From positions 18,906,583 through 18,970,582 of the forward strand of contig NC_133658.1 of NCBI RefSeq assembly GCF_037893015.1: a DNA stretch of 64,000 nt. The letters run 5' to 3'. Source of the DNA: Macrotis lagotis (lineage: Eukaryota; Chordata; Mammalia; Peramelemorphia; Peramelidae). A program made the translations under genes and the position numbers. The notes beneath the pieces are model-generated. The model was not told the DNA's origin and did not search any database. It saw only the letters and a program-made list of their open reading frames with translations. Below are positions 11,579 through 23,200 of this stretch, in pieces (position 1 is the stretch's first letter; every line of letters starts with the position of its first letter).

Positions 11579-11700
11579 GGGGTGGCTAGGTGGCGCAGTG
11601 GATAAAGCACCGGCCCTGGAGTCAGGAGGACCTGAGTTCAAATCCGGCCTCAGACACCACTTAACCCCATTGCATTGTAAAAACTAAAAAAAAAAAAACC
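11579..11700 (+). repeat. Young marsupial tRNA-SINE with internal deletion
   Basis: Close to the family consensus at its head (GGGGTGGCTAGGTGGCGCAG) but lacking about 36 bases between CTCAGACAC and CACTTAACC. The duplication is ATTAGCTACA at 11565 and 11701. Confidence 0.9.
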
Positions 11701-12610
11701 ATTAGCTACATCTATACTAGAGTGAACAAGTCCAGAATGGAGGGCAACATGGACCAAAATTTATAGTCTTTTACACTTCCAGTGCAGGGAAGAGTCAAGG
11801 AGAAATGGGTAAAAAAGAACCACTCTACATGACTGGGATTAGGTAGCCAATTTGGAAAATTGAGAGGCAGGAACCTGGAGAAGGAATGTAAAAAGGAGCC
11901 AAGATTGCTTTTATCTTATAGAATTTCCATTAACAATGGACTTCAATTGAACAATTAAAGGGAATTTGCATCCTATTGGGGCCCATACTACCAAGGGAGC
12001 CCTCAGAAAACATCAGCCATACAGAAATAACATTTTCTTAATATTAAAACACTTCAACAATCTCACTAGAGACCCAACTCCCCTGCCCAGGATCCTTTTA
12101 TATGCCATTGGGGTCAAAAAGTGCTCCTTCAACAGGATAAACCCTTCTGTCATTCCAGAATCAAAAAAAAATGTGTGCTCTTGTGGCCAATATGGTAAGA
12201 GTCTTTCCAATTACACCCCATCATATTGGAAGGTAATTCTTCCTAGACCATAACCTCAAGACTTGTCCTTTCAAATTCAATCTGTGCCAAGGGGTTCACT
12301 TGGTCTTTTGATTTTTATGTAAACCCAGCCACAGTTCATGGCAGTGTGAGACAACATATTCATGGATGTTTTGCAAAAGACCCAACAACTCAATGGAAAG
12401 TAGAATCAATTTTCCAGTCTTTCCATGGTGATCTTGTCCTATGATTGATAACAATGAATAGCCATATTGAATTGTTGGCCTCTGATATGCTACTTGGGAA
12501 ACTCATAGAAAGACATGCAAAACTAATTCAATACTTCCTATCACACTAGTTTCTGAGATTTTATACTTCTGTCAGTAATGTATATAAGGTTATGATTTTG
12601 CTTCTTAGAA
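11701..12610. other. No gene; unassigned sequence
   Basis: Open frames on both strands at 11966-12253 overlap each other and have no recognisable domain. They are unsupported as genes. Confidence 0.4.
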
Positions 12611-12622
12611 TGTTTGTAATTC

Positions 12623-12744
12623 TGTAGCCATTGGCTGTCAGTTCTGCCTATTGAAGACTCATTATTCAGACTTGGAAAGCAAGGGTGGAAATAAAACAAA
12701 AAAAATATTTAAAAGGTTAGAAGGCATAGGAAGGGATAGGGAGA

Positions 12745-12814
<70 letters not shown>

Positions 12815-13118
12815 TAAGACAACAGCCAAGAAGCATTGACTGGGCCACAGGTCAGTGGTGGCCCTGAGCTGGAGTTCAATCCAGGTTTTTATGTCTTACC
12901 TCTCATTCAGGGGGGCAAAAGGTGAGCTCCCTTTCTCTTACTGGACTAGGAATTAGGTAGATGGTGAAACCAGATTTTATGTTAAACAATCAAGGGATCT
13001 CCACCCAAGCAGCCTTTAAGATTCCACATTGTTTCTGTTAAAATCATAATTCCTTGCTTCTAGTCAATTTACATCTCAAGAGTAGGTGGGAGTCAACCCC
13101 ACCCAACTTCTACTTTCA
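12623..13118 (-). mobile_element. ERV LTR, copy 1, minus strand
   Basis: The reverse complement aligns along its length with the LTR at 14611-15095. Shared landmarks are CTCTTGAGATGTAAATTGAC, GGAATTATGATTTTAACAG, GCTTGGGTGGAGATCCC, GTAAGAGAAAGGGAGCTCAC and GTCTGAATAATGA. It ends CCAATGGCTACA. A (GA)n array at 12745-12811 has expanded in its pyrimidine-rich part. Confidence 0.7.
12745..12811. repeat. (GA)n microsatellite inside the LTR
   Basis: Uninterrupted GA, matching the CTTTCTCTCTCTCCTTCTCC stretch of the sister LTR on the other strand. Confidence 0.93.
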
Positions 13119-13226
13119 CCATTCTCTTCATCTTTCCTCTGCATCAATTGCAGGTGCAATCCTTGTCAATTTAGGGAATATTAATGAATTATCCCTCACT
13201 TTTGGCAAAAGACATGTATACATACA

Positions 13227-13229
<3 letters not shown>

Positions 13230-13281
<52 letters not shown>

Positions 13282-13310
13282 TTAAAATCTCCCTCTCTGT
13301 CTCTCTCTCT
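13230..13310. repeat. (CA)n followed by (CT)n
   Basis: CA from 13231 to 13279, then CCCTCTCTGTCTCTCTCT. Confidence 0.93.
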
Positions 13311-13366
13311 ACCTTTTTAGAATCTTTGTGAATTGGAAATTTATTGTTCTTCCCTTGTAAGCTCCC

Positions 13367-14160
13367 AGATACTGCAGTGGATAGAGAGAGAGTTGGAACT
13401 GTAGCCAGGAAGACCTAAATTCAAATTTGACCTCATATATTTATTAGTGATGCAACCTTGGGCAAGTCATGTTGATTCAGAGAATTATGAGAGATTATGG
13501 ATATAGCAGAAGCAAAATTCAATAATCTTAAATGCTGTTAAATCTTGTTAAATGGGTGTAGGTTCCTCACTCTTGAGATGTAAATTGACTCCAATTGTTT
13601 CATTGTTTAATGTAAAATTTGAATATTGATCTAATTTACAAACCCCAATCTTCAACCCCCTACCTGAATTGCTTTGGCCACATAAGGGGAAAGGGAGTCC
13701 CCTTTTACCCTCAGTGCCCAGATAAGGGGCAAGGCTAGAAAACCTGAGCTGAACCTGAACTTGAGACCACCCCTCTCTACTTGGCTATTCCTTATCTCTG
13801 TCTCTTTTTACCTATCTCCCTTCTCTGTTTCACTCTCTACCAGACAACCACATCTAACCTTTTGTTGGCTTAACTGCTTGCTGTCCCTTTGGGAGGAAAA
13901 GTTCTTAAACCTGTTAAATTCATTATATTTCATCATTAGAATCCTGAACAGTTTGAACATCCCAGAGAGAGCATGTGAATTCCTTTGCATTTCAGTGGCT
14001 CCCAAATTCCTATGCTTGTCTGGTTACCCCTGATCCCATTGGCTACACCGTAACCTTTGTCTGATTCAGTTTCCTCAAGTGAAAAGGTTAGTAACAAATT
14101 TACCTCCCAAGCTTGTTGTGAGGATCACATGAGATAAGTCACTGGCACATAGATGCTTAT
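13367..14160 (+). repeat. Older SINE split by an LTR
   Basis: The left half, 13367-13469, ends ACCTTGGGCAAGTCA. The right half, 14050-14160, resumes ACCTTTGTCTGATTCAGTTT and continues through GTGAGGATCACATGAGATAA. Together they make one SINE interrupted by the LTR at 13470-14047. Confidence 0.65.
13470..14047 (+). mobile_element. ERV LTR, copy 3, plus strand
   Basis: Starts TGTTGA and ends CCATTGGCTACA. It shares CTCTTGAGATGTAAATTGAC, a GGGAAAGGGAGTCC block and AACCTGAGCTGAACC with copies 1 and 2 but is more diverged. No coding sequence is visible. Confidence 0.58.
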
Positions 14161-14425
14161 TTCTCTCTCTAAAATTTTCCTCTTCCCTCTCTGCAATCTC
14201 AATTAGCATCCCAAGTGAGAAAGTCGTAAGTAGCTTGGTATTTCTTCTTCACTTAAAAGAATATTACATTCCTCTGGCATTTTTCTGAAACTCCCTGGGA
14301 ATATTCAACATCAAATCCATCAGTAAATACCCTGAAAATATTAATTGTTCCATCTTTTAATTTTAGTGTAATTATTAAAAAAGATATATAGCTGTAGATA
14401 TATAAAATTTAAAAATTTCAATTAG
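14161..14425. other. No gene or clear repeat
   Basis: Short unassigned stretch between the split SINE and a pyrimidine microsatellite. Confidence 0.4.
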
Positions 14426-14427
14426 TA

Positions 14428-14469
14428 AGTATCTCTGTCTATGTCTCTGTTTCTGTCTCTGTCTCTGTC

Positions 14470-14508
<39 letters not shown>

Positions 14509-14560
14509 GTATAGTTTCTGTGTCTGTCCCACTTACTTCTGTCTCTCCCTCTCTTTTATT
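14428..14560. repeat. (TCTG)n/(TC)n pyrimidine microsatellite
   Basis: Imperfect CTGTCTCT units. The RQRQK-type frame on the minus strand is a translation of this repeat. Confidence 0.9.
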
Positions 14561-14610
14561 CCCTTCCCCATTGTGGGATGGGTGATATAGGGGAAAGATG
14601 AAGAGAATTG

Positions 14611-15095
14611 TGAATGTAGAAATTGGGTGGAGATTTAAATTGACTATCACCTACTCTTCAAATGTAAGTTGACTCGAAGTAGAGAATTATGATTGTAACA
14701 GAAACAATTTGTAATCGTAAAGGGTGCTTGGGTGGAGACCCCCCTCATTCTTGATGTACCATGGATGGTTTAATGGAAAATCTGACTTCACCTTCTACCT
14801 AATTTCTGGTCCAGCAAGAGAAAGGGAGTTCACTTTTTGCCCTCTGGATGAGAGGCAAGACATAAGAACCTGGGTTGGACTCCAGCTTTGGACCACCAGT
14901 CTTCTCTGACTTGTGGTCCAAATGCTGCTTGGCTGTTCCTTTATCACTTTCTCTCTCTCCTTCTCCCTATCCCTAGCCTTTCCTATGTCTTGTAACCTTT
15001 GTAATAAATGTTTGTTTTATTTCCACCCTTGCTTTCCCAAGTCTGAATAATGATTCCTCATCTGCAGAACTGAACTGAAGTATTCAGTGGCTGCA
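14611..15095 (+). mobile_element. ERV LTR, copy 2, plus strand
   Basis: Begins TGAATG directly after a purine-rich tract (GGGGAAAGATGAAGAGAATT), a possible polypurine tract, and ends AGTGGCTGCA. AATAAA is at 15003-15008, followed by a GT-rich stretch. The same purine-rich flank occurs beside copy 1, so both may keep a few bases of internal proviral sequence, or the LTR start lies further upstream. Confidence 0.65.
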
Positions 15096-16600
15096 TGGGA
15101 ATAAAAAGAAAGAACTTTTGCTAGATATACAGAATCAAAAAAGAATTTCCGCATTGACCATATTCACAACTGTGTTCACAATCAGTGACTTGTCTATCAA
15201 ATATCACATCAAATGCAATTCTGTTGGTCCTGTGATACCATGGTTGTGCTTGGTCATTATACTGATCAGAGTTCTGACAACTTTCAACATTGTTTGTCTT
15301 TTCAATGTTCCTCTCTTCTGATTTACCATTAAAACCTTCATTTCCCAGTAATAACTTCATAAATTAGTTTTGATATGGTTCCAGGTAGTTCCATTGTATT
15401 TTACATCATAGGTGTGAGGATCCTTAATCTTCTTCTTGGTTAATCTCTAATAAATCAGAGAACATCTCAAATCCATGTTTTCTCTCCCTTAACCCACATC
15501 ACCAAAAGTTCCTAAAGCTTAAGTGTGGAAGTGGAGATAATAGTTAATGCCTTGTTCCCAACCAATCCCTTCACAGAATCTCTGAAAAAAAAGGAGTATC
15601 TCCAGCACTGAGCAGAGACTGACCTTTTTCTATATAAAAATGGAAAACTAAGAAGTTATCTTTGGAGATAACCACAGTAATCCAGTCTAGAAAACAACCC
15701 AGCATTGCTTCAATCCAGATGTAATTTTAGAAGCTCCCTGTCCCCTATCTTTATCCCTTGTCAATTGTGAAGAATATCCTTTGACGAATCTCTTTTGAAA
15801 ATGTTAAGTCTTGGATATGACTGACCTCTTTTATCTCTCCCTAGTGAGGAATCTGAGTTTCCATAAAAACCTTCAACTGGAGAGAAACATTTGTCCCTTA
15901 GAGAATGAATTGGAATGGTGCAAGAGAAACTGAACAAATGCTCTCTTTATTTGTAAACTCCTTGAATTCAAGAAATCTCATGCTCACGACTGCAGTGAGT
16001 ATTCCTTAATTAAGAACCAGAAATGGTGGTTTAGATGGACTTGGAAAGATTAACTAGTCAAGACCAATTATGTATAGACTGATTTTGTATAGAAGGAAGT
16101 CAAAGCAATTGTGGAAAAGAAAGATTGGTTTCCATGAAATCTCAGTAAGAAGAAGATAGTGAATTACTGGAGGGAAAAAAATCATGACTGATATTGCTAC
16201 CTTAAAAATATGATTGAGATGATATCACCAAAATCCAATCAATATTCCTTCTTTGTCATATCTCTAAAGTATTTCTATCACTTACATGATGAAAATATGA
16301 GAAATAAACCATTGAGGAAAAACAGGCAATTTTCTTGACCAGACCATATCTTCAGAACCATAAAATCATTGAAAGTCGTAGAAAAGACAAGATCCTGCTA
16401 TGCTTACTCATCCTTTTTCTTCCTGGGGAGAAAAAAAAATTACTAGAACAAAACACTGCCTTCAAAATTCTCATATGATAAAATTCTTTCATGTATATAA
16501 CATGCACTCATAACTCCAATATTAAAGTTTGAGGATTCAAGACAAAACAAACAAAGGAAAAAAAACATCCACCCTCAATGAGCTTACATTCTACTGGAGA
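15096..16600. other. No gene; unassigned sequence
   Basis: AT-rich unique-looking DNA. Overlapping opposite-strand open frames at 15118-15360 show no domain. Confidence 0.4.
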
Positions 16601-16705
16601 GTAAATAAAGGTTGATTATACACCTACTCTGTGTAAAATCCTGCACTGTCCTATGTTCAAAATAAAAGAAGTCCTTTTCTTGGGAATTTCCATTCTGCAG
16701 GGGAG
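16540..16705 (-). repeat. L2 3'-end fragments
   Basis: CCCTCAATGAGCTTACATTC, then ACACCTACTCTGTGTAAAAT and CCATTCTGCAGGGGAGGAGT, resemble the reverse complement of the L2 3' end. Two overlapping fragments are likely. Confidence 0.5.
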
Positions 16706-16714
16706 GAGTCAAAT

Positions 16715-17167
16715 ACATACATACATACATATACTTCATATATTATATATATACAAAGCATATTCATATATTTATATACACATGTAAAAACATATTTATA
16801 TAAAAATATATGTGTACTTTACATACTTTATATATACTTCATGTATTTATTACATACATAAAATTATATTTATATAATATGTATATACTTATATATACTT
16901 CATATATTCATATACATTCATAAAAAGCATATTTATATAAAATATTTACTTCATATATACACATATATAGATATGGATATAGATATAGATACAGATATAG
17001 ATATAGATACAGATACAGATACAGATACAGATACAGATACAGATACAGATACAGATACTGATATCGATATAGATATAGATATAGATTAGATATATAGATA
17101 TCCAGAAGAAAGATTTCCTGGAATATATATCCATACATTCATCAATACATTTCCTATACACACACAA

Positions 17168-17206
<39 letters not shown>

Positions 17207-17251
17207 TATCTTCAGGAGAGATTTCCTGGAATAACAGTATATATTTTGCAT

Positions 17252-17303
<52 letters not shown>

Positions 17304-17425
17304 TACATATATACATATATGTGTGTTTATATATTTCATATAATATGTACTTTATGTATTATATATATGCTTTACATAATATATATATATATATATATAA
17401 AATATGTGTGTGTGTGTATACATAT
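16715..17425. repeat. Compound low-complexity block
   Basis: ATACATAC and TATA tracts; (GATACA)n/(GATATA)n at 16970-17095; (CA)n at 17158-17200; (TA)n at 17258-17293 and 17376-17398. Two GGAGAGATTTCCTGGAATA-like sequences near 17108 and 17213 show part of the block is a local duplication. Confidence 0.88.
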
Positions 17426-17439
17426 ATATGCTATCCCAG

Positions 17440-17830
17440 ATGGAACTATTCTGTGACTAGTCATCTTTAGCTTCGGTGCTTCTACTGATTTACCTTCTAA
17501 TCGCTGCCAAAGGAAACTGCTGAAAGCAATTTACTTTAATGGCAGATGAAGGAATGGAAGCAATATTTTTCCCATGAACTCGGGACCCACAAATCCACCT
17601 GATATAAACAAGGAGAATGATGGCGTTTAGCTCTCATAAGTAGGCAAGCACACACGTGGGGAACAACTGTGACTAGAGTGTTTTTGACAGCCTTTGGTGG
17701 GGAAACCACCTCCAAGTCAATATGTACAAACAAGGTACAAATAGATAATTGAACATCATCTCAGACGAAATGCACTAGCATTAAAATGGAATGGGAACAG
17801 TTTCTTGCCGAAGGTAACAATTTTACTAGT
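17440..17830. other. Candidate conserved noncoding element
   Basis: Non-repetitive, balanced composition with several CpGs in a CpG-poor window, including TTCTAATCGCTGCCAAAGGA and CTTTAATGGCAG. No open frame stands out. The call rests on texture alone. Confidence 0.22.
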
Positions 17831-18029
17831 ATTTGAAAGAATCCAGGAAGCAGTGATGAGGAAAGAGAGAACCCCACTCTTTTGAGGCTTCTTGCTGTCC
17901 CTGTTGCCACTGACTTCATAGTCTTTGCTGAACATTGAGTCATTAGTTGTTGCCTGGTTTTTCCCTATTAATTAATAATTTAATAACTAATGTCGACGTC
18001 ACTTTTAAGTTTGTAAATCTGTTTTGAAA

Positions 18030-18230
18030 AAATTATTTCATTGTATTCTTACAACATTCCTAGAAGACAAGTGATACTATAATCTCCATTTTAAAGATGA
18101 GGAAAGTTAGATAGACAGAGATTGAGTGATTTGTTCAAAATTACATAGCTAATAAGTGGCTGAAACGTGATTTGAACGCAGGTCCAGGACCAGCGTTCTA
18201 ACCATTATGTCACTTAGCTGCCATACTTAG
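18030..18230 (-). repeat. MIR
   Basis: CTTACAACATTCCTAGAAGA, CCATTTTAAAGATGAGGAAA and TACATAGCTAATAAGTGGCT, ending TGTCACTTAGCTGCC. Confidence 0.7.
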
Positions 18231-20100
18231 CTCTCATCTCATTAGCTTTTAACTCAGCTAACATTCTGGCCTTTTTATATGACCTCTCAAAGTCTGCAAG
18301 CGTTGAATATACTTACAACTGGTTTTATGTTGAACCATACTTCATACAAAGGAGCAGATGTGGGAGACAGCATGACTTGTGCCCGAAACAACAAGAATGC
18401 AGAGAGCAAATCTAAGGAGACTTGAACATGATGAGCATACTAATAAAATAGCTAGTGGGGAGCAGTATAAGTTAGAGGGAGAGGTAGCATCTGAATGGAT
18501 CTCCAAAAAGATAAGGGCTCCCTTAGAGTTCAAAAACAAGTCCATTCCAAGCATGTAAAATTCTATAGATAAAACTGCAGTGGCAGGAAATAAAGTTCTG
18601 AATTTGAATGAAGATATGTAATCCAAATTTTGTTTGTAACAAACTGTATAAGACTAAGTACGATGGTGAAAGTTAGGGAGAGTCTTCAACAATAAATTTT
18701 CAATGAATTTATATTTTATCTTGGGCACAATCTGGTTCATTCCTTGATAAATATAACCAATAAAACCTTTTTTTTTCTGGAACCAATTAAAAGTGACACC
18801 TCTCTCATCTACCATTTCTTGAGCACTTACTCAAATTACCCTCAATTCCACCTACATATTTCCTGAACTCATTTTTCCAATTTTTGAGCAATAGTCCAAA
18901 GTGATGCTCACAGACCACTCACTTGATTCACCCATGATCTTGTCTCCCCTTCTAATGACCATTTTCATTCCTTTATATCTTTACTTTCCCTAATAGTCAC
19001 CATCTCCCATTGGAGAATCCTTAGTCTAAAGACATAAGACCCCTATTATCTCTTTGTGCACTTATGTTACTGTGAACATTTACATTCAGATAGACAAAAT
19101 ACATAATAGTCACCCTAGTTTCCGTCAGATTTCCATCCTCATATAATGTTTGGGGAGATTAGACTCACAATTTATTCAATGGTGAAAATTCCAAAAAATA
19201 AAGAAAAAAATTCTTTTTTCAATTGATATCACAGTTTAATTCAATAAACAAAAACACATTTTGCATAGGTGCTACTAGAGATAAAAGTAAAAAGACATAT
19301 CTTGTTCTCAATGAACTAAAAAGAAAACAACACACAATCAATTATGTACAGACAAGTTGTATAAAGGACAAATTGGAGGTAATTTCCGAAGGAAGGCATT
19401 AGCATCGAGGGGCAAAGGGGAAAAGCTTCTTGGAGGAGGTGGAATTTTGCACATCTTTGAAGGATGCCAGGAGCCATTGATGAGCAAAATGAGAATTCCA
19501 GATATGAGAAACATCCCATGAAAATGGTTGGAGTTAGTAGATAATGTATGTTGTTTGAGAAAAACTAAGGAGACCAATATCACTGGGTTCGCATAGAATG
19601 AAGGGATATAGATGTTTAGATTTGTTCCTAGACATGGTGAGATGGACCAATTTGATAGCTGAGTGAAGGATGGACTGGACTGAAGCTAGTTAAGGGTTGG
19701 CAAACCAATCAAAACCTTTTTTATGCATCCTTGATAATGGTATGGGTGATCACCAAATGACGATGAATTTCAACTCCAGTGCGTAGTCTAATGTGACTAC
19801 CACATGATTAGAAATCAAAAAGTTATTATCTCTATAAGCCTGAATATTTTACTTTTTTTAATTTATGACTCAATTTCCTTAGAGTTAATAGACATTATAA
19901 TAATTATCTTAAATATTTCATAAAATTTTTGTAGAGGTCAAAAGGGATATTGCATATGCAAATAATTTAAAAGGACATAGTGCTATGGAAATAAAGACTT
20001 TCACTATTAAATTATGGTGGGATGGTATCAATCTATGTCCTCTTATCAGGGATATAGAATCCTTAACTATTTCATACCATCTCCCTTAGTCACCTCATTT
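18231..20100. other. No gene; unassigned with weak L2-like patches
   Basis: Near 19260-19340, GTGCTACTAGAGATAAAAGT and TTGTTCTCAATGAACTA look like the reversed L2 3' end. The overlapping open frames at 18342-18626 and 19316-19583 have no recognised domain. Confidence 0.35.
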
Positions 20101-20414
20101 ATTTTCATAACTTTAACTGTGCGCTCTAAACAAATGTCCAGTATATGGAGACAGCCCTAATTTTTCTGAGCTCCTAAACTACAATTTCAACCAGTTCCTG
20201 GACATCTCTTATTAGACATGTCACTTGTACTTTAATATAGAGCCTTTGAGTTTATTTTGTTATCATCATCCATGACTATTATTTAAACTCAACCCTAAAC
20301 TCTATCCATGTTTGCCTACTCTTCCCTTTCCTCTCTTTCTTTTGGAGATCTCAATAACTCAATGGCTCAAGGGCCAATTCTGAGGGGATAATTTACAGAT
20401 TCATCTATTCAACC

Positions 20415-20554
20415 TATTTTTTTTGCAAGGCAATGGTGTTAATTTGCTTAAATCACACAGCTAGGTAAGTATTATGTGTCTGAGATCAAACTTGAACTCA
20501 GGTCTTCCTGACTCTAGGGCCAATGACATATTCACTGTGCCACCTAGCTCCCCA
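20415..20554 (-). repeat. Marsupial tRNA-SINE, minus strand
   Basis: TTTTTTTTGCAAGGCAATGG to TGTGCCACCTAGCTCCCC. Its duplication is ATCTATTCAA before and after. Confidence 0.88.
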
Positions 20555-21049
20555 ATCTATTCAAACTTAACCTCTCTCCAGACCTCTAGTCATGCATCAC
20601 CTGATAGATACCTGATAGATACTTCTATCTCTACTGATTCAAAGTGGAACTCATGATTTCTTTCTAAACCTTCCCCTTCAAGAAACTTCCACATTTGTCT
20701 TAAATAAATCATCCTTCTCTGAGTCATCCAGCAATAAGATTGCTAACCTTATAGTCATCCCATACTGTTTCTTTCACTTCCTCTTATATCCTCCATTGAC
20801 TGGTATTCTCCAGTCTATATTTAAATATATTTTATATCCATTTTCCATTTTCCATTTGGATGCTCAGTACTCTAATAGAAGCCTTTATCATCCCTTTCCT
20901 GGATTTTTGGGAACCTCCAAATGGACCTCTTTGTCTGCCCTTCAATCTATTTTCCATATAGATAGCAAAATAAATTTCCCCAATCACAATTCTGAGTTTA
21001 TTATTTCTTTTCTTAAGCTCCTTGTTGTCTCCAGGAAAATTGGTTAAAA

Positions 21050-21240
21050 TCTATAGAGATGGTGCTATATAACTGGTGTCAGGTAGACCTAAGTTCAAAT
21101 CTTGACTAGTTCTGTAATTCTAAATAAGTCACATCTACCATCTGTAAATAGGGATAGCAACATATTTCTCCAGGGTGCTATGAGGACAAAAGGAAATTAT
21201 AGTTGCAAACCTTGAAGTGTTGTATAAATTATAGTTAATG
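21050..21240 (+). repeat. MIR/CORE-SINE
   Basis: GTGTCAGGTAGACCTAAGTT, then CCATCTGTAAATAGGGATAG and GGTGCTATGAGGAC. Confidence 0.55.
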
Positions 21241-21395
21241 TTTTTAAATCATTTTATAGATTATAAAAATATAAATTTCTTCACCTGGCATTTAAATGTC
21301 TCCAAAATATAGCATCCACTTATATTTATAGCTTTATTTCACACATTTTTCTTAAGACATCTTACCTTTCAGCCAAGACAGATTATTTGCAGTTA

Positions 21396-21605
21396 GGTGG
21401 CACAGACAAGAGAATATTGGATTTGGAATCTGAAGATCTAAGTTCAATTCCTGCCTCAGAAACTCACAAAATGTGTGACTTGGAGCAAATCATTAACCCA
21501 CTGTCTTATCTGTAAAATGGGGATCAAATGGGGAGAAAAACTGAGTTAATTTATGTAAATAATTTTTCAGCCATTAAAGCCCTGTACAAATGTTAAATAC
21601 TGCTG
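21396..21605 (+). repeat. MIR/CORE-SINE
   Basis: TTAGGTGGCACAGACAAGAG, TCTAAGTTCAATTCCTGCCT and TTATCTGTAAAATGGGGATC. Confidence 0.65.
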
Positions 21606-21895
21606 TTGTGGCTGCTACTGCACTTCTCTAAGTCTCATAGTGGAATCATCAAAACTTTTAAATATTAAAGTTCTGTTTCCCTAGTGTGCCTATCATAAAA
21701 TATTACACAGTATTATTAATTATGAATTTGGTCTGTCTTCTGTTAGATTTTAACCCCTATAACTACAGAGACTTGTCTAAACTAAACTATGTCCTTTCAC
21801 AATGCAAACTTGGGACAGACACAGGTACAGAGGACTGTACACAGTAGGATCCCCTTGTTATTTTTGGTTATGATCAAAATATAGAAAAAAATGTG
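21606..21895. other. No gene or clear repeat
   Basis: Short unassigned stretch between two SINEs. Confidence 0.35.
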
Positions 21896-21904
21896 AAAAT
21901 TTCT

Positions 21905-22100
21905 GACAAAAGTTGTATGGTGGATAGAGCACTACCTCTGCTGCCCAGATGATGCAAGTTTAAATATCATCTAGGATACTTATTAGCTGTGTATTCCTAC
22001 ACAAGTCACTTATAAACTGTTTATCTCAGTTTCCTCATCTGTAAGATGGGTATATTAATATCTATTTGTCAGACTTGTGGTGAGGATCAAATGAAAAAAC
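21905..22100 (+). repeat. MIR/CORE-SINE
   Basis: GTGGATAGAGCACTACCTCT, TTATTAGCTGTGTATTCCTA and TCAGTTTCCTCATCTGTAAG. A younger SINE is inserted just after it. Confidence 0.68.
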
Positions 22101-22111
22101 AATTCAGTTTT

Positions 22112-22272
22112 TTTATTTTTATTTTTTAGGTTTTTGCAAGGCAAATGGGGTCAAGTGGCTTGCCCCAGGCCACACAGCTAGGCCATTATTAAGTGTCTGA
22201 GGCCAGATTTGAACTCAGGTACTTCTAGATTCCAAGGCCAGTGCTTTATCCACTATGCCACCTAGCCACCCC
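22112..22272 (-). repeat. Young marsupial tRNA-SINE, minus strand
   Basis: TTTAGGTTTTTGCAAGGCAA to ATGCCACCTAGCCACCCC. Perfect target duplication AAAACAATTCAGTTTT at 22096-22111 and 22273-22288. Confidence 0.94.
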
Positions 22273-22289
22273 AAAACAATTCAGTTTTA

Positions 22290-22620
22290 AAACACCTAAC
22301 ACTGTGTCTTGCACAAGGAAAGAACTATTAAAAATGATAAGTATGATGATGATTATTCATCTTTCTCAACCTTCTCATCCTTCTGTTCCTCATCATCCAA
22401 AGCAGCAATGTTAAATCTCAAGAAACAGTGTTCCCAATGTTGGACTATCACTTATGGGTCATACAGTAGGATACAATTTTGTTCAGGAACATGCTGGTCT
22501 TGAGGTTCTCTGGGCTCTCTATCTAATTGATATGTGTGTTATTCTCCAAATTCCAAACAGCAATCTTACCCCGAATAAACTAAACTGTAAGAAATTCAAA
22601 ACTGCTGATTTTTCAGTGTC
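22290..22620. other. No gene or clear repeat
   Basis: Unassigned. The small open frame at 22309-22503 has a serine-rich, repeat-like composition. Confidence 0.35.
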
Positions 22621-23200
22621 ACAATGAAATGCGAACTCACCAAATCACAGATTTGGGGGCGCATTGAATTCAAGATCCACCTTTTAACTAAGAGGAAGCC
22701 AAAAGGTCAGAGAGGAGAAGATCATTTCCAGTATTCATGGCCGCACTCAAGCATTAAGACCCCTGGACTTGTCCTGAATGGGCTGGGTGCCACAGATAAT
22801 TCTTCCACTTTGAAGTCTAAGTGGCAGGAGGCTGAGTGCAGGTCAATGTGAGTTTGATCAAGTGGTGAGATTATGATATAGGACAGGACCATTTATTTTG
22901 TGTAAAGGAAGATGCGAAGAGGTGTGAGGGGATTCAGGGCTCTGTGACAAAGTGCTCTGCTGAATGATTACTTCAGCTCTTCAACAGCTAACTCTGGAGG
23001 GTGGACAGCTCCTCGGCTGATGTTCCAGCTGGGATTTGGACAGCAATCATTGGACTTGTTCTCTCTCTTCATAAATTTCATCGCCTTTCTTGGCAATTAC
23101 ATTCTGTACTCTGCATGCTGGGTACTTCATTAGGAATTAACTACTTGGGATAATTTCAGGCGAGATATCGCCACTTCAAATCACAACTATTGGAGGGAAG
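22621..23200. other. Candidate conserved noncoding element
   Basis: Unique sequence with higher GC and scattered CpGs, such as TGGGGGCGCATTGAATTCAA, GACAGCTCCTCGGCTGATGT and GGCGAGATATCGCC. The open frame at 22624-22851 has no recognised domain. Conservation is not tested here. Confidence 0.25.

Larger units (their letters stand above)
20101..21395 (+). repeat. L2 LINE ORF2 remnant with SINE insertions
   Basis: TGGACATCTCTTATTAGACA, TGATTCAAAGTGGAACTCAT, TTATAGTCATCCCATACTGT and CACCTGGCATTTAAATGTCT follow the order of the L2 reverse-transcriptase 3' half. It is interrupted by a SINE at 20415-20554 and a MIR-like SINE at about 21050-21240. Many stops make it a dead copy. Confidence 0.55.
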
